Shown in pieces: positions 1 through 7,832 of a DNA stretch of 64,000 nucleotides. The DNA is from Ardenticatenales bacterium (lineage in GTDB: Bacteria; Chloroflexota; Anaerolineae; Ardenticatenales; Ardenticatenaceae), in assembly GCA_020634795.1 (NCBI GenBank), contig JACKAZ010000010.1, positions 1-64,000 on the forward strand, written 5' to 3'. Within the stretch, counting starts at the first letter, position 1; each line of letters begins with the position of its first letter. The position numbers were made by a program, and so were the translations under genes. The notes beneath the pieces are model-generated. The model had not been told where the DNA came from and ran no database searches. It worked only from the letters and a program-made list of their open reading frames with translations.

Positions 1-2
1 AA

Positions 3-386
3 ATCCGCCGCATGGATGTGCGCTGGGACAATGGCTTTATCACCGATGAACACGAGTTCGTCACAAGTCGCTTGAATCTTCAGCACGAATTGGAACAATA
101 CCAACCTGTGCCGATGGATGAATTGGAGAACGCGGCCCACATCCTGACTAATTTCTCAGATACTTGGCAGGAGCGATCAGGAGATGACGAGGCGAAGAAT
201 AAGCTAATTGGGGCAATCGTCGAGCGAGTCTACGTCGAAGATAAAGCAGTAGCCGCGCTTACCCTCAAGCCCAACTACCATTTGGTACTTGGACACAACA
301 CAAAAGAGCCAACCTCAGTTGAGATTGACCCTTATTTTTTTCCAAGACGGGAGCGACGGGATTCGAACCCGCGATCTCTGGCTTGA
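3..386 (+). CDS. Serine site-specific recombinase, C-terminal fragment (cut by window edge)
   Basis: The reading frame is open from the window edge, so only the last 128 or so residues are visible. The pattern of an acidic helical stretch followed by IVERVYVEDKAVAALTLKP and a short beta strand resembles the end of large serine recombinases (resolvase/recombinase/zinc-ribbon type), which integrate or excise mobile elements. The catalytic N-terminal domain lies outside the window. The frame has no stop of its own before the adjacent tRNA-Asp gene: its last residues (RRERRDSNPRSLA) are the antisense translation of the tRNA 3' half, and the stop lies inside the tRNA. This is what an element integrated at the 3' end of a tRNA gene would look like. 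Family assignment is from sequence pattern only. Confidence 0.72.
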   Translation: MRRMDVRWDNGFITDEHEFVTSRLNLQHELEQYQPVPMDELENAAHILTNFSDTWQERSGDDEAKNKLIGAIVERVYVEDKAVAALTLKPNYHLVLGHNTKEPTSVEIDPYFFPRRERRDSNPRSLA

Positions 387-420
387 CAGGCCAGTATGTT
401 AACCGCTACACCACGCCCCC
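348..420 (-). tRNA. tRNA-Asp (anticodon GTC)
   Basis: On the minus strand the sequence folds as a cloverleaf. The acceptor GGGGGCG pairs with CGCTCCC (one G-T pair), the anticodon loop reads CTGTCAA with GTC, and the T-arm contains GGTTCGAATCC. The discriminator base is G, as in bacterial tRNA-Asp. CCA is not encoded. The 3' half overlaps the end of the recombinase reading frame, which suggests that this tRNA is an integration site. Confidence 0.95.
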
Positions 421-437
421 AAATCGACAATGAGAGG

Positions 438-465
438 ATTATACACAGGACGTATCGCTTGTCAA
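438..465 (-). promoter_or_regulatory. Promoter of tRNA-Asp
   Basis: Minus strand: TTGACA (465-460), a 16-nt spacer and TATAAT (443-438), both perfect consensus hexamers, about 18 nt before the tRNA 5' end. The same arrangement, including CCTCTC after the -10, precedes tRNA-Leu. Confidence 0.88.
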
Positions 466-533
466 ATGCCCTGCGAATCGCAGACCTTCTCAGACCGCGT
501 GGCCGCGCCTGGCCGCGCCCGCGTTTGGCCCCG

Positions 534-983
534 TTACCCGAACCAGCCCGCCAAGGAACCCTCATCCGTTTCCGTATCTTGCGCCTGAAGCCAAGCCACC
601 AACGCGGCGCTGCTGCGCGTCAGGTCGTAGAGGTGACCCAGCACGGTCAACCCACGGTCGAGCGGCTCGATGACGGGCGCATCGAAGCGCTCGTCGCGCA
701 TGGCCGCGAGCGCACGGTGTAGCGCCTCGTGGCGCTCGGCCAAGTGAATCTGCGCTTCGGCGCGGTTTTGCGGCGCAAGGGCGGCGAGCCGTCGTTGCAG
801 CGACTCGTCCTGAGGGTGGCACCCCTCGACGTAGACCGCCTGCACCTGCGCTATGAAGCGCAGATGATCGCCGAGCCGCCGCGCGATTTCGCTGTCCCAC
901 ACCACGCCGTCCAGCGCGGCTTCGATGCGATGGCGGTCGGTGCGCAAAAAGTGGGAGAGCGCGTGCCGATGGTCAGTCGCCAT
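534..983 (-). CDS. Hypothetical protein translationally coupled to purB
   Basis: A 149-residue, mostly helical soluble protein rich in Ala, Arg and Leu, with no signal peptide and no motif I recognise. Its ATG lies inside the end of purB, overlapping by 11 bp on the same strand, so translational coupling is likely. The codon pattern resembles purB. Tight coupling suggests expression together with purine synthesis, but no function can be assigned. Confidence 0.7.
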   Translation of the reverse strand: MATDHRHALSHFLRTDRHRIEAALDGVVWDSEIARRLGDHLRFIAQVQAVYVEGCHPQDESLQRRLAALAPQNRAEAQIHLAERHEALHRALAAMRDERFDAPVIEPLDRGLTVLGHLYDLTRSSAALVAWLQAQDTETDEGSLAGWFG

Positions 984-2751
984 TGATCAGCCCGGTCTGC
1001 CACGACAGCACGACCGACTCGCCCGACGCATCGTCCCATGCCAGCAAGTGGCTACCGTCACTGCTGATCCGCTGGTAGCCGTGCGCCCGCGCCTGCTCGG
1101 TCAGCTCGGCCCGCCACTCCTCGGCCCCCGCCAGCGTCAACCGCATCACGTTGGAGAGGCCACATTGCCCCTCATCCAGCCCCATCAACAGCACAAGGCC
1201 CTCACCGTCTGGCGTCAGAATGATCGTGCGGGGCGTGCTCGGCAACGATTCGCTCACCCGCCGCTCATCGCTGGCGATGTCGGTCGCCTCTAGCCCGTTT
1301 TCACGGCAGACAAAGAGCGTGCCCTCGTGCAACAATCGGTCGCTCCAGCGGGCCTGCTGCGCCGCACGGGCCAGCTCGCGGGAGCGCTGGGGCGCGTCGC
1401 CCACGTAGTCGCTCGCGTCGAGCAGCGTGCGTACCCGATCGGCGGGCAGATAGCGCAAGACCTCTGGCGCGGCGGCGAGGCGATCGATCAAGGGGTTGGG
1501 CTGGCCCGCGCTCACCGCTTGCCACGCATACATCGCCTGTTGGCGGATCAACTCGTGGAACGCCTGACGATCCGCGCCGGCCTTGACCGCCTCCATCATC
1601 AGCCGCTCGGTGGCGGCGAAGGGGCCGTAGGTCGCCAGATTGCGGGCGATGGCGGCCTCGTGAACGGTCAGGTCGCGCAGCAGGCGACCACCGACGCGCA
1701 GCAGCTCGTCCACCGCAAGGAAGGCTTGCGGCAGCACCAAGCGGCGGTTGGCGCTGTCGTCCAGCGTCCGTTCCAGCAGACTGTGCGCCGCGTTGTGCCA
1801 GAGCACGTTGGGCAACGTCGCCACGTAGCGGGCCAGGCTGTCGATCTTTTCGGCGTTGATCGGGTTGCGCTTGAAGGGCATCGCCGACGAGCCGATCTGC
1901 TTGCTGCCGAACGGTTCGGCCCACTCGCCCAGCGGCGGCGATTGGAGCAGACGTAGGTCGAAGGCGAATTTGTAGAGCGTGCCCGCCAACCCCGCCAGCG
2001 CGTTGACCACGAGCCAATCCATCTTGCGTGGGTAGGTCTGCGTCGCCACGGGCCACGGCTCCAGATCGAGGGTTGCCATGATCTGACGTTCCAGCGCGCG
2101 GGCCGTCATGGCGCGATCACTCAACAACTGCTCGTAGGAGGCACTGGTGCCGACCGCCCCTTTGAAGCCCTTACCCTTGATCTGGGCGCGGGCGCGACGC
2201 AACTCTGCCAAATCGACGATCAGGTCTTGGCCGTACTGGGCCAACCGATAGCCGACGGTCGTCGGCTCGGCGGGTTGGATGTGGGTGAAGGCCATTGCGG
2301 GGGTATCGGCCCATCGTTCAACTTGGTGCGCGACATCGCCCAACATCGTGGCGACATGGCCGATCACTAGGTCGAGCGCATCGCGCAGGCGCAGGGCATC
2401 GGCGTTGTCCTCGATGTCCATCGATGTGGCCCCCAGGTGAATGATCCCGCCCCCCACCTTGGCCTGTTCGGCATAGGTATGCACTTCGGCCATCAGGTCG
2501 TGGTGGATCTCGGCCTCGATCGCGTGTGCCCGCGCGATATCGATCTGGTCGGCATGGGCGCGCAGGTCGGCGAGCTGGGCCGCCGTGACGAGTCCCGCCT
2601 GTTGCTGCGCGTCGGCCAGCGCCACCCAGATACGCCGCCACAGTCGCCGCTTATGTACCTCGCCCCAAATGCGGCGCATCGGCGGGGTGCCGTAGCGCCA
2701 GGTCAGCGGCGAGAGATAGCCCTCGTGCGTGAAGCTTTCCACTTTTGGCAT
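973..2751 (-). CDS. purB: Adenylosuccinate lyase with a C-terminal extension
   Basis: Fumarase/aspartase-superfamily lyase that cleaves SAICAR and adenylosuccinate, releasing fumarate, in cytosolic purine synthesis. The family signature is present as GSSAMPFKRNP, and the upstream motif GGGIIHLGATSMDIEDNAD carries the conserved HxGATS histidine. The chosen ATG at 2751 begins MPKVESF and follows AAGGACGG on the minus strand; a more upstream ATG would add 37 unconserved residues. The product is 592 residues. The canonical lyase part appears to end near residue 473, leaving about 119 residues of unknown fold (contains LFVCRENGLEATD and LLMGLDEGQCGLS) that usual PurB proteins of 430-480 residues lack. 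Confidence 0.95.
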   Translation of the reverse strand: MPKVESFTHEGYLSPLTWRYGTPPMRRIWGEVHKRRLWRRIWVALADAQQQAGLVTAAQLADLRAHADQIDIARAHAIEAEIHHDLMAEVHTYAEQAKVGGGIIHLGATSMDIEDNADALRLRDALDLVIGHVATMLGDVAHQVERWADTPAMAFTHIQPAEPTTVGYRLAQYGQDLIVDLAELRRARAQIKGKGFKGAVGTSASYEQLLSDRAMTARALERQIMATLDLEPWPVATQTYPRKMDWLVVNALAGLAGTLYKFAFDLRLLQSPPLGEWAEPFGSKQIGSSAMPFKRNPINAEKIDSLARYVATLPNVLWHNAAHSLLERTLDDSANRRLVLPQAFLAVDELLRVGGRLLRDLTVHEAAIARNLATYGPFAATERLMMEAVKAGADRQAFHELIRQQAMYAWQAVSAGQPNPLIDRLAAAPEVLRYLPADRVRTLLDASDYVGDAPQRSRELARAAQQARWSDRLLHEGTLFVCRENGLEATDIASDERRVSESLPSTPRTIILTPDGEGLVLLMGLDEGQCGLSNVMRLTLAGAEEWRAELTEQARAHGYQRISSDGSHLLAWDDASGESVVLSWQTGLINGD

Positions 2752-2904
2752 GGGATTTTCCGTCCTTGCATCATCGTTCAGTGATGGGGCAAGGATAGCG
2801 AGGAAAGGGCGGGGGAACAAGGGGAGGGCGCTGGGGGCGCTAGGGAGCTGAAGGGACAGCATAGCCCAACCATTGCGTCGACAAGGTCGGTGCGCTGCGC
2901 AACA

Positions 2905-2936
2905 AAAAAGCGCGAAGCCGAAACTTCGCGCTTTTT
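2905..2936. terminator. Bidirectional intrinsic terminator between purB and tRNA-Leu
   Basis: AAAAAGCGCGAAG, loop CCGAAA, CTTCGCGCTTTTT forms a perfect stem with a T tract on either strand. On the minus strand it ends the tRNA-Leu transcript before purB. Confidence 0.88.
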
Positions 2937-2966
2937 ATTCATATTCTTGGCAATTGAGGCTGCCGA

Positions 2967-3050
2967 TGCGCACGGAGGGACTCGAACCCCCATGATCTTG
3001 CGATCACTAGCCCCTCAAGCTAGCGCGTCTACCGATTCCGCCACGTGCGC
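2967..3050 (-). tRNA. tRNA-Leu (anticodon GAG)
   Basis: Minus-strand cloverleaf of 84 nt with a long variable arm, as expected for tRNA-Leu. The acceptor GCGCACG pairs with CGTGCGC, the anticodon loop is TTGAGGG (GAG), and the T-arm has GGTTCGAGTCC. The discriminator is A. CCA is not encoded. Confidence 0.95.
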
Positions 3051-3064
3051 GTGACCAAGAGAGG

Positions 3065-3092
3065 ATTATAGGGAGAACGGGCGCTTTGTCAA
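3065..3092 (-). promoter_or_regulatory. Promoter of tRNA-Leu
   Basis: Minus strand TTGACA (3092-3087), 16-nt spacer, TATAAT (3070-3065), followed by CCTCTC exactly as at tRNA-Asp. Confidence 0.88.
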
Positions 3093-3189
3093 AGACAACG
3101 CAGAACCCATCGCTTCGCTCAGGGCAGGCTCCGAACGCAGAACGGAACGGCCTTCACCCTCAGATCAACGCGCCCCACCCGTAGGGTCG

Positions 3190-3370
3190 GGCCGCTGTGC
3201 CCGACCGCAGGCCGCTGTGCCCGACCGCGGGCCGCCGTGCCCGACCGCGGGCCGCCGTGCCCGACCGCAGGCCGCTGTGCCGAGACCGCAGGCCGCTGTG
3301 CCCGACCGCGGGCCGCTACTGCGGGCCGCCGTGCCCGACCGCGGGCCGCCGTGCCCGACCGCGGGCCGCT
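3190..3370. repeat. GC-rich 20-bp tandem repeat array
   Basis: About nine units based on GGCCGCTGTGCCCGACCGCA occur head to tail between tRNA-Leu and the exporter leader. The first units are exactly 20 bp apart; later ones differ by 1 bp or are truncated. Long open frames cross the array on both strands, but they are repetitive and unconvincing as proteins. Confidence 0.85.
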
Positions 3371-3465
3371 TTGTCAAAACGACGCAAAACGCAGCGGGCA
3401 CGACCACGGCGGTTCGTCCCGACACGTTGGGACGCATGTGGCACACCCGCCCATCCGGTCGGCGT

Positions 3466-3494
3466 TTGACAAACGGCGCAGATGGCTCTATTCT
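3466..3494 (+). promoter_or_regulatory. Promoter of the ABC exporter leader
   Basis: TTGACA (3466-3471), 17-nt spacer and TATTCT (3489-3494). Transcription would start near 3501, giving a leader of about 300 nt before the transporter. Confidence 0.82.
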
Positions 3495-3549
3495 TGAGAC
3501 CGTTGATATTGAGTTCCCGCTTCACCACGCTTGGAAAGGAGACAATCGC

Positions 3550-3636
3550 ATGACGGCAGGTCGCAGCACTCCCATCAGCAGGGCACTGTTGACCGTTCGT
3601 CGCGCGCGATCGCTCCGAGCCGTTTCGGCTTACTAG
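3550..3636 (+). CDS. Putative 28-residue Arg-rich leader peptide
   Basis: The ATG follows a strong Shine-Dalgarno sequence (GGAAAGGAG, about 7 nt spacing), and the frame runs 28 codons to TAG. Six of 28 residues are Arg, four of them clustered at codons 17-23 (RRARSLR). A small hairpin (AGCCG/CGGCT) sits at its end and a terminator-like hairpin follows 23 nt later. Its position between promoter and terminators upstream of a multidrug-type ABC exporter suggests a regulatory leader peptide. This is inferred from layout; I know of no homologue. Confidence 0.62.
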   Translation: MTAGRSTPISRALLTVRRARSLRAVSAY

Positions 3637-3658
3637 CAGAACCAAGACGCTCCACACG

Positions 3659-3691
3659 GCCACAGGCAGCTTGCCCTGTGGCTTTTTGTTT
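3659..3691 (+). terminator. First terminator-like hairpin in exporter leader (attenuator)
   Basis: GCCACAGG (3659-3666) pairs with CCTGTGGC (3675-3682), followed by TTTTTGTTT. The left arm GCCACAGGC can alternatively pair over 9 bp with GCCTGTGGC at 3725-3733, which offers an antiterminator-like switch. Confidence 0.78.
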
Positions 3692-3755
3692 GCCCCAAAT
3701 CGGGCCATGGGAGAGCACTTTCTCGCCTGTGGCACGTTCCTCATGCTCTGGATTT

Positions 3756-3790
3756 GGCCACGGGCCGGTGCTCCCGTGGCCTTTTTCTTT
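3756..3790 (+). terminator. Second terminator-like hairpin in exporter leader
   Basis: GGCCACGGG (3756-3764) pairs with CCCGTGGCC (3773-3781), followed by TTTTTCTTT. Upstream, CCAAATC (3695-3701) can pair with GATTTGG (3751-3757), which overlaps the left arm and would compete with it. AGAGCA/TGCTCT (3712/3744) can form an inner stem. Confidence 0.76.
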
Positions 3791-3808
3791 ACCCATCCAG
3801 AGGATGAA

Positions 3809-5542
3809 ATGACACGCACCCGAAAATTCTTCTCGTACTACACCCCCTACCGCGCCCTGCTGGTGGCCGACCTGATCTGCGCGATGTTGGTCTCGGCCAC
3901 GCTGCTGCTGATCCCGATCTGTGCCCGCCACGTGACCCAGCTGGTCCTTGAGGGGATGGGGCCGGACACGCTTCAACAAATCACCCTGACCGGCTTGGCG
4001 ATGGTGGGGTTGACGCTCCTGCATACGCTGGCCAGCACCTTCGTCGACTACCAGGGCCACATGATGGGGGCCAAGATGGAGCGAGATATGCGCAACGAGC
4101 TGTTCGAGCATTATCAGAGGCTTTCGTTAGGCTTCTACGATCAGGAGCAGATCGGCCAATTGATGAGCCGCATCACCAACGACTCTTTCGCCATGTCGGA
4201 ACTCTACCACCACGGCCCCGAAGATGTGGTGATCTCGCTGCTCAATTTCGTGGGTGGCTTCCTGATCCTGATCCACATTGATCCGCGACTAGCGATTATC
4301 GTCTTCGCCTTTCTGCCGATCATGGCCGTCCATGCCCTCTATTTCAACCGCAAGATGCGCCGCGCCATGCGCATCAGCAAGCAGCAGATCGGTGTGATGA
4401 ACGCCCAAGTCGAAGATACACTGGCAGGCATTCGCGTGGTCAAGGCGTTCGGCAACGAAGGGATGGAAGTGCAAAAGTTCGCCCGTGAGAACGAGCGCTT
4501 CTTGCAGAGTCGACAGCTCGAATACCGCAGCGAAGCCTATTTCTTTCAGGGCATGACCACCATGATGCAGCTCATGCCGATTGCGGTGATCGTTTTTGGC
4601 GCCCACTACATGCTGCAAAACCAGATGGATGCGGCGGATTTGGTCGCCTTCCTGCTGACGGTCGGCCTCTTGGTGGAGCCGATCAGCCGTTTCAGCAACT
4701 TCACCCGCCTCTACCAAGAGGGGATCACCGGCTTCGAGCGCTTTATGGAGATTTTGGAGCTGACGCCCGCGATCCAAGCGCCTCCCGCGCCGATCATGCT
4801 GGATAACGTGCGGGGTCGGATCGAGTTCCGAAATGTGCGCTTCCGCTACCATGCGGAAAGCCCTGTCGTCTTCCACGAACTCTCGCTGACGGTCGAAGCG
4901 GGAGAATACGTGGCGCTGGTCGGGGCCTCCGGCGCGGGCAAGAGCACGCTCTGCGCCCTCATCCCGCGCTTCTACGATGTTTGTGGCGGCGCGATCAGCG
5001 TGGATGGCCACGATGTTCGCACCCTGAGCCTGGCCGCGTTGCGCCGCCATATTGGCATCGTCCATCAAGACCTTTACCTGTTCGCCGGAACCGTCGCGGA
5101 AAACATCGGCTATGGTCGCCCCCACGCCAGCCGCGCCGAAATCATCGACGCGGCAACGCGGGCCAACGCCCACGACTTCATCATGGCGCTGCCCCACGGC
5201 TACGACACCGAGGTGGGGCAACGGGGCGTCCGGCTATCCGGCGGCCAACGGCAGCGGCTGAGCATCGCCCGCCTCTTCCTCAAAGACCCGCCGATCCTGA
5301 TTCTGGATGAAGCGACCAGTGCGCTCGACAACCGCAGCGAGCGGATCGTGCAGCAGTCGCTGGAGGCGTTGGTGGCGGGCCGTACCACGATTGTGATCGC
5401 GCACCGCCTGGCGACGGTGAGCAACGCGCAGCGCATCATCGTGCTGGACGAGGGCGGCATCGCCGAGGAGGGTACGGAGGCGGAGTTGCTGGCGAGGGAC
5501 GGCGTTTTCGCGGCACTCTATCGCAGTCAGTTGCGGATTTAG
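3809..5542 (+). CDS. ABC exporter, fused transmembrane and ATPase domains (ABCB/MsbA-like)
   Basis: 577-residue half-transporter expected to work as a homodimer in the cytoplasmic membrane, exporting lipids, drugs or peptides. Six transmembrane helices occupy roughly residues 15-300. The nucleotide-binding domain has Walker A GASGAGKST (372-380), Q-loop HQDLYLF, signature LSGGQ (476-480), Walker B ILILDEA (496-502) and H-loop AHR. The ATG at 3809 (AGAGGA just upstream) is preferred because the upstream in-frame ATG lies inside the leader hairpins. Expression is probably controlled by the leader (promoter 3466, peptide 3550, hairpins 3659 and 3756). The substrate cannot be read from the sequence; attenuated exporters of this type are often drug-induced. 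Confidence 0.9.
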   Translation: MTRTRKFFSYYTPYRALLVADLICAMLVSATLLLIPICARHVTQLVLEGMGPDTLQQITLTGLAMVGLTLLHTLASTFVDYQGHMMGAKMERDMRNELFEHYQRLSLGFYDQEQIGQLMSRITNDSFAMSELYHHGPEDVVISLLNFVGGFLILIHIDPRLAIIVFAFLPIMAVHALYFNRKMRRAMRISKQQIGVMNAQVEDTLAGIRVVKAFGNEGMEVQKFARENERFLQSRQLEYRSEAYFFQGMTTMMQLMPIAVIVFGAHYMLQNQMDAADLVAFLLTVGLLVEPISRFSNFTRLYQEGITGFERFMEILELTPAIQAPPAPIMLDNVRGRIEFRNVRFRYHAESPVVFHELSLTVEAGEYVALVGASGAGKSTLCALIPRFYDVCGGAISVDGHDVRTLSLAALRRHIGIVHQDLYLFAGTVAENIGYGRPHASRAEIIDAATRANAHDFIMALPHGYDTEVGQRGVRLSGGQRQRLSIARLFLKDPPILILDEATSALDNRSERIVQQSLEALVAGRTTIVIAHRLATVSNAQRIIVLDEGGIAEEGTEAELLARDGVFAALYRSQLRI

Positions 5543-5558
5543 GGTGTATGGGGTGTAT

Positions 5559-5606
5559 GGGAGCTAGGGGAGCTAGGGGAGCTAGGGGAGCTAGGGGAGC
5601 TAGGGA
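5559..5606. repeat. 10-bp tandem repeat (GGAGCTAGGG)
   Basis: About five head-to-tail decamers after the exporter stop, between convergent genes. The array is preceded by a doubled GGGTGTATG. It is one of several short-unit arrays in this window's intergenic DNA. Confidence 0.85.
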
Positions 5607-5742
5607 AACCATTGTATTGTCGTTGAGAAGCAATGGAAGGAACACGGCACCCCGATTCGCGATGCGCGATGGACATGGGGCAGAGCGGTGAAACAATTCC
5701 CAACATCTCCCCATTCTCCATTCGCCATTCTCCATTTGCCAA

Positions 5743-6381
5743 TCACCCCAACCACCCCGCCTGCGCCGCGACAGCGACGGCGGCGGCGCGGGAATCAACG
5801 TTGAGCTTCTGGTAGATGCTGGTGAGATGGGCCTTCACTGTCCGTTCGCTGATGCGGAGTTGATGGGCGATCTCCTTGTTGCGTTGGCCCTGCGCCACCG
5901 CTTCCAAGACTTCGTGTTCGCGCGCGGTCAGTGGGGAGTCGTGGCTTGTGGGCGCTGACTCACGAGGCGCAGCCAGCACCCGCGCCATGATCTCGGGGGA
6001 GAGCGTGGTGCGTCCCTTGGCGGCGGCATCGATCGTCTCCAGCAGCGTTTCGCGGGTTGAATCTTTGAGCAGGTAGCTCCGTGCGCCGGCCCGTAGGCCA
6101 CGAATCATCAGGTCGTCTTCGTTGAAAGTGGTCAGGATGATGATCGCGATGTGGGGATGCGTTTGTTGCAGATGGGTGATCGCGGTCAACCCGTCCATGC
6201 GTGGCATCTGCAGATCCATCAGGATCACGTCGGGCCGGGCGACATCGACCCGCTCGAGGCAGGCTGCGCCATCCGCCGCCTCGCCCACCACTTCGATGCG
6301 CTCCGACGTTTCGAGAATCAGCTTCAGCCCCTCACGCACGATGAGGTGATCGTCGGTAATCAGCACACGGATCGGCGTCAT
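5743..6381 (-). CDS. NarL/FixJ-family response regulator
   Basis: 212 residues. The receiver domain has acidic pocket DD (10-11), phospho-acceptor Asp56 in ILMDLQMP and Lys in YLLKD, followed by a LuxR-type helix-turn-helix (about 148-212, LTAREHEVLEAVAQGQRNKEIA). It should be phosphorylated by the upstream kinase and then bind DNA. Its ATG overlaps the kinase stop (ATGA), so the two are co-translated. The stop is followed on the coding strand by GAATGGA-type heptamers. The target genes are unknown; the divergently placed Lnt-like gene is one candidate. Confidence 0.93.
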   Translation of the reverse strand: MTPIRVLITDDHLIVREGLKLILETSERIEVVGEAADGAACLERVDVARPDVILMDLQMPRMDGLTAITHLQQTHPHIAIIILTTFNEDDLMIRGLRAGARSYLLKDSTRETLLETIDAAAKGRTTLSPEIMARVLAAPRESAPTSHDSPLTAREHEVLEAVAQGQRNKEIAHQLRISERTVKAHLTSIYQKLNVDSRAAAVAVAAQAGWLG

Positions 6382-7577
6382 GGTGGCGTTCCAATCGTCA
6401 TTTTGACCAACGTTCCCTGCTGGGGCGCACTTCTGATTTGCAGGTCGGCACCGATCAGCCGCGCCCGTTCGCGCATTCCCAGCAGCCCGTAATGGCCATC
6501 GGTCACCGTGTCGGGGTCAAAGCCCCTGCCATTGTCCTGCACCGTCAGGGCCAAGCGTTCACCACGCCCCACCACGCTCACGAGGAGTTCCGTGGCCTCG
6601 GCGTGGCGCAGCGCATTGCTCACCGCCTCGCGCAGCGTGGCCTCGGCGTGGTCCAGCGTGGTGGCGGGCAGGGTCAGCCGTTGCACATCCAGCGAGACGG
6701 CGCTGTTGATGGCGTGGTGGGCCAGCAGCGTTTTGAGGGTGTGCTTGAGCTGCTGCTCGAACTCTTCGCTCTCTGACCGCAAATCGTCAATCGCGGCCCG
6801 CGAATCGGCCAGCGTCTCCCGCGCGCGGCTCAGAGCATGGTCGATGATCGCCTCGGCCCGCTCCGACCGCCCTGCGCTCAGGTGCGCCTTCGCCGCTTCC
6901 AATTGCAAAACCAAGCCCGTTACCCCCTGCGCTAAGGTATCGTGCAGCTCGCGCGCCATGCGGCGGCGCTCGGTCTGCCGTGTCAAGCGCTCGATTTGCG
7001 AGGCAGAGGCGGCGAGTTGGGCGTTGGCCGCTTCCAACTTCTCGGTCAGCGCCAATGCCCGATCATGGGCCGCCGCCTGCTGGTTGAAGAGCAGCATGAT
7101 AATAATGATGCCACCCGCTTGCAGCAGCATCGCGAAGAGGGTCGAGAGCATCGCTTGACGGTCGCCGAGTAGCAGGGTCATCAGGATGACCAGCAGCGTA
7201 TAGAAGAGACCAATCCACAGAGCGCGACGCGAATTGCCCCACCAGCCCAGTGCCTCCCCGATCAGACAGATCGCCGCCGATTCGAAGATCGTCACGCCCA
7301 CGCCGTTCAGCCGCGCCATCAGCCCCAGCGCCACGATGAGCGCCGTCTGCGCCACGTAATAGAGCGACCAACGCCAGGGCCGCTCGGGGAGCCAGATGTT
7401 AAGCCAGTAGAGCGCGATGTGCAGCCCACCCAGCAGCGCCAGCAGCCCCGCCACGCCCCCCTGCCCCATCCCGCGCAGCGCCATCACTGAGAGAAAGAGC
7501 AAATAGCCGAGCAGCAACGTGATGAAGCCGTAGATCGGCAGGACGAAGCGGAAGTTGGCGCGGGTTTCTGGGGTCAT
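6378..7577 (-). CDS. Membrane sensor histidine kinase (HisKA_3 type)
   Basis: 399 residues. About six hydrophobic helices (residues 10-165) form a membrane sensor without an obvious extracytoplasmic domain. A short coiled coil follows, then the dimerisation/phospho-acceptor motif MARELHDTLAQGVTG with His212, and an HATPase domain with an N-box (AVSNALRHAEA) and G-box (DNGRGFD). This is the NarL-type partner arrangement. It overlaps the regulator by 4 bp. The start codon is preceded by a nonamer array rather than a recognisable Shine-Dalgarno sequence. Confidence 0.92.
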   Translation of the reverse strand: MTPETRANFRFVLPIYGFITLLLGYLLFLSVMALRGMGQGGVAGLLALLGGLHIALYWLNIWLPERPWRWSLYYVAQTALIVALGLMARLNGVGVTIFESAAICLIGEALGWWGNSRRALWIGLFYTLLVILMTLLLGDRQAMLSTLFAMLLQAGGIIIIMLLFNQQAAAHDRALALTEKLEAANAQLAASASQIERLTRQTERRRMARELHDTLAQGVTGLVLQLEAAKAHLSAGRSERAEAIIDHALSRARETLADSRAAIDDLRSESEEFEQQLKHTLKTLLAHHAINSAVSLDVQRLTLPATTLDHAEATLREAVSNALRHAEATELLVSVVGRGERLALTVQDNGRGFDPDTVTDGHYGLLGMRERARLIGADLQIRSAPQQGTLVKMTIGTPP

Positions 7578-7583
7578 GTAAGG

Positions 7584-7616
7584 GAGTTTGATGAGTTTGA
7601 TGAGTTTGATGAGTTA
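7584..7616 (-). repeat. AACTCATCA nonamer array upstream of the histidine kinase
   Basis: On the minus (coding) strand three to four units of AACTCATCA end about 6 nt before the kinase ATG. The lead-in AGCACTCCATAACTC closely matches the one before trpC. Confidence 0.85.
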
Positions 7617-7715
7617 TGGAGTGCTTGGGCAGTTTTGGCGTTGAGAGTTGAGGAGTTTCGGAGGTATTTCCGCTCGAACGCTGGCATTATAACCGATGCG
7701 GGGCGGGGTGGGTAT

Positions 7716-7729
7716 TGTCCGTTCGGACA
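7716..7729. promoter_or_regulatory. Palindrome TGTCCG-TT-CGGACA, candidate operator
   Basis: Perfect 6-bp inverted repeat with a 2-bp centre between the divergent kinase and Lnt-like genes, followed by GTAC-GGTT-GTAC. It could be a binding site for the neighbouring NarL-type regulator. This is only a positional inference. Confidence 0.4.
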
Positions 7730-7832
7730 GTGTACGGTTGTACCGCAGCGTGGTATCGTTGGGACGATGTATGGGGGCGGCGGATCTGATAGAGTATGGG
7801 CAATGACTGACCGACTCTGTGAGGACCCGACT

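Noticed and set aside
3165..3636. Several open frames on both strands across the 20-bp repeats
   Set aside because: Repetitive translations (PDRGPPCPTAGR-like) arise from the tandem array; only the final 28 codons with their own ribosome site are kept as a leader peptide.
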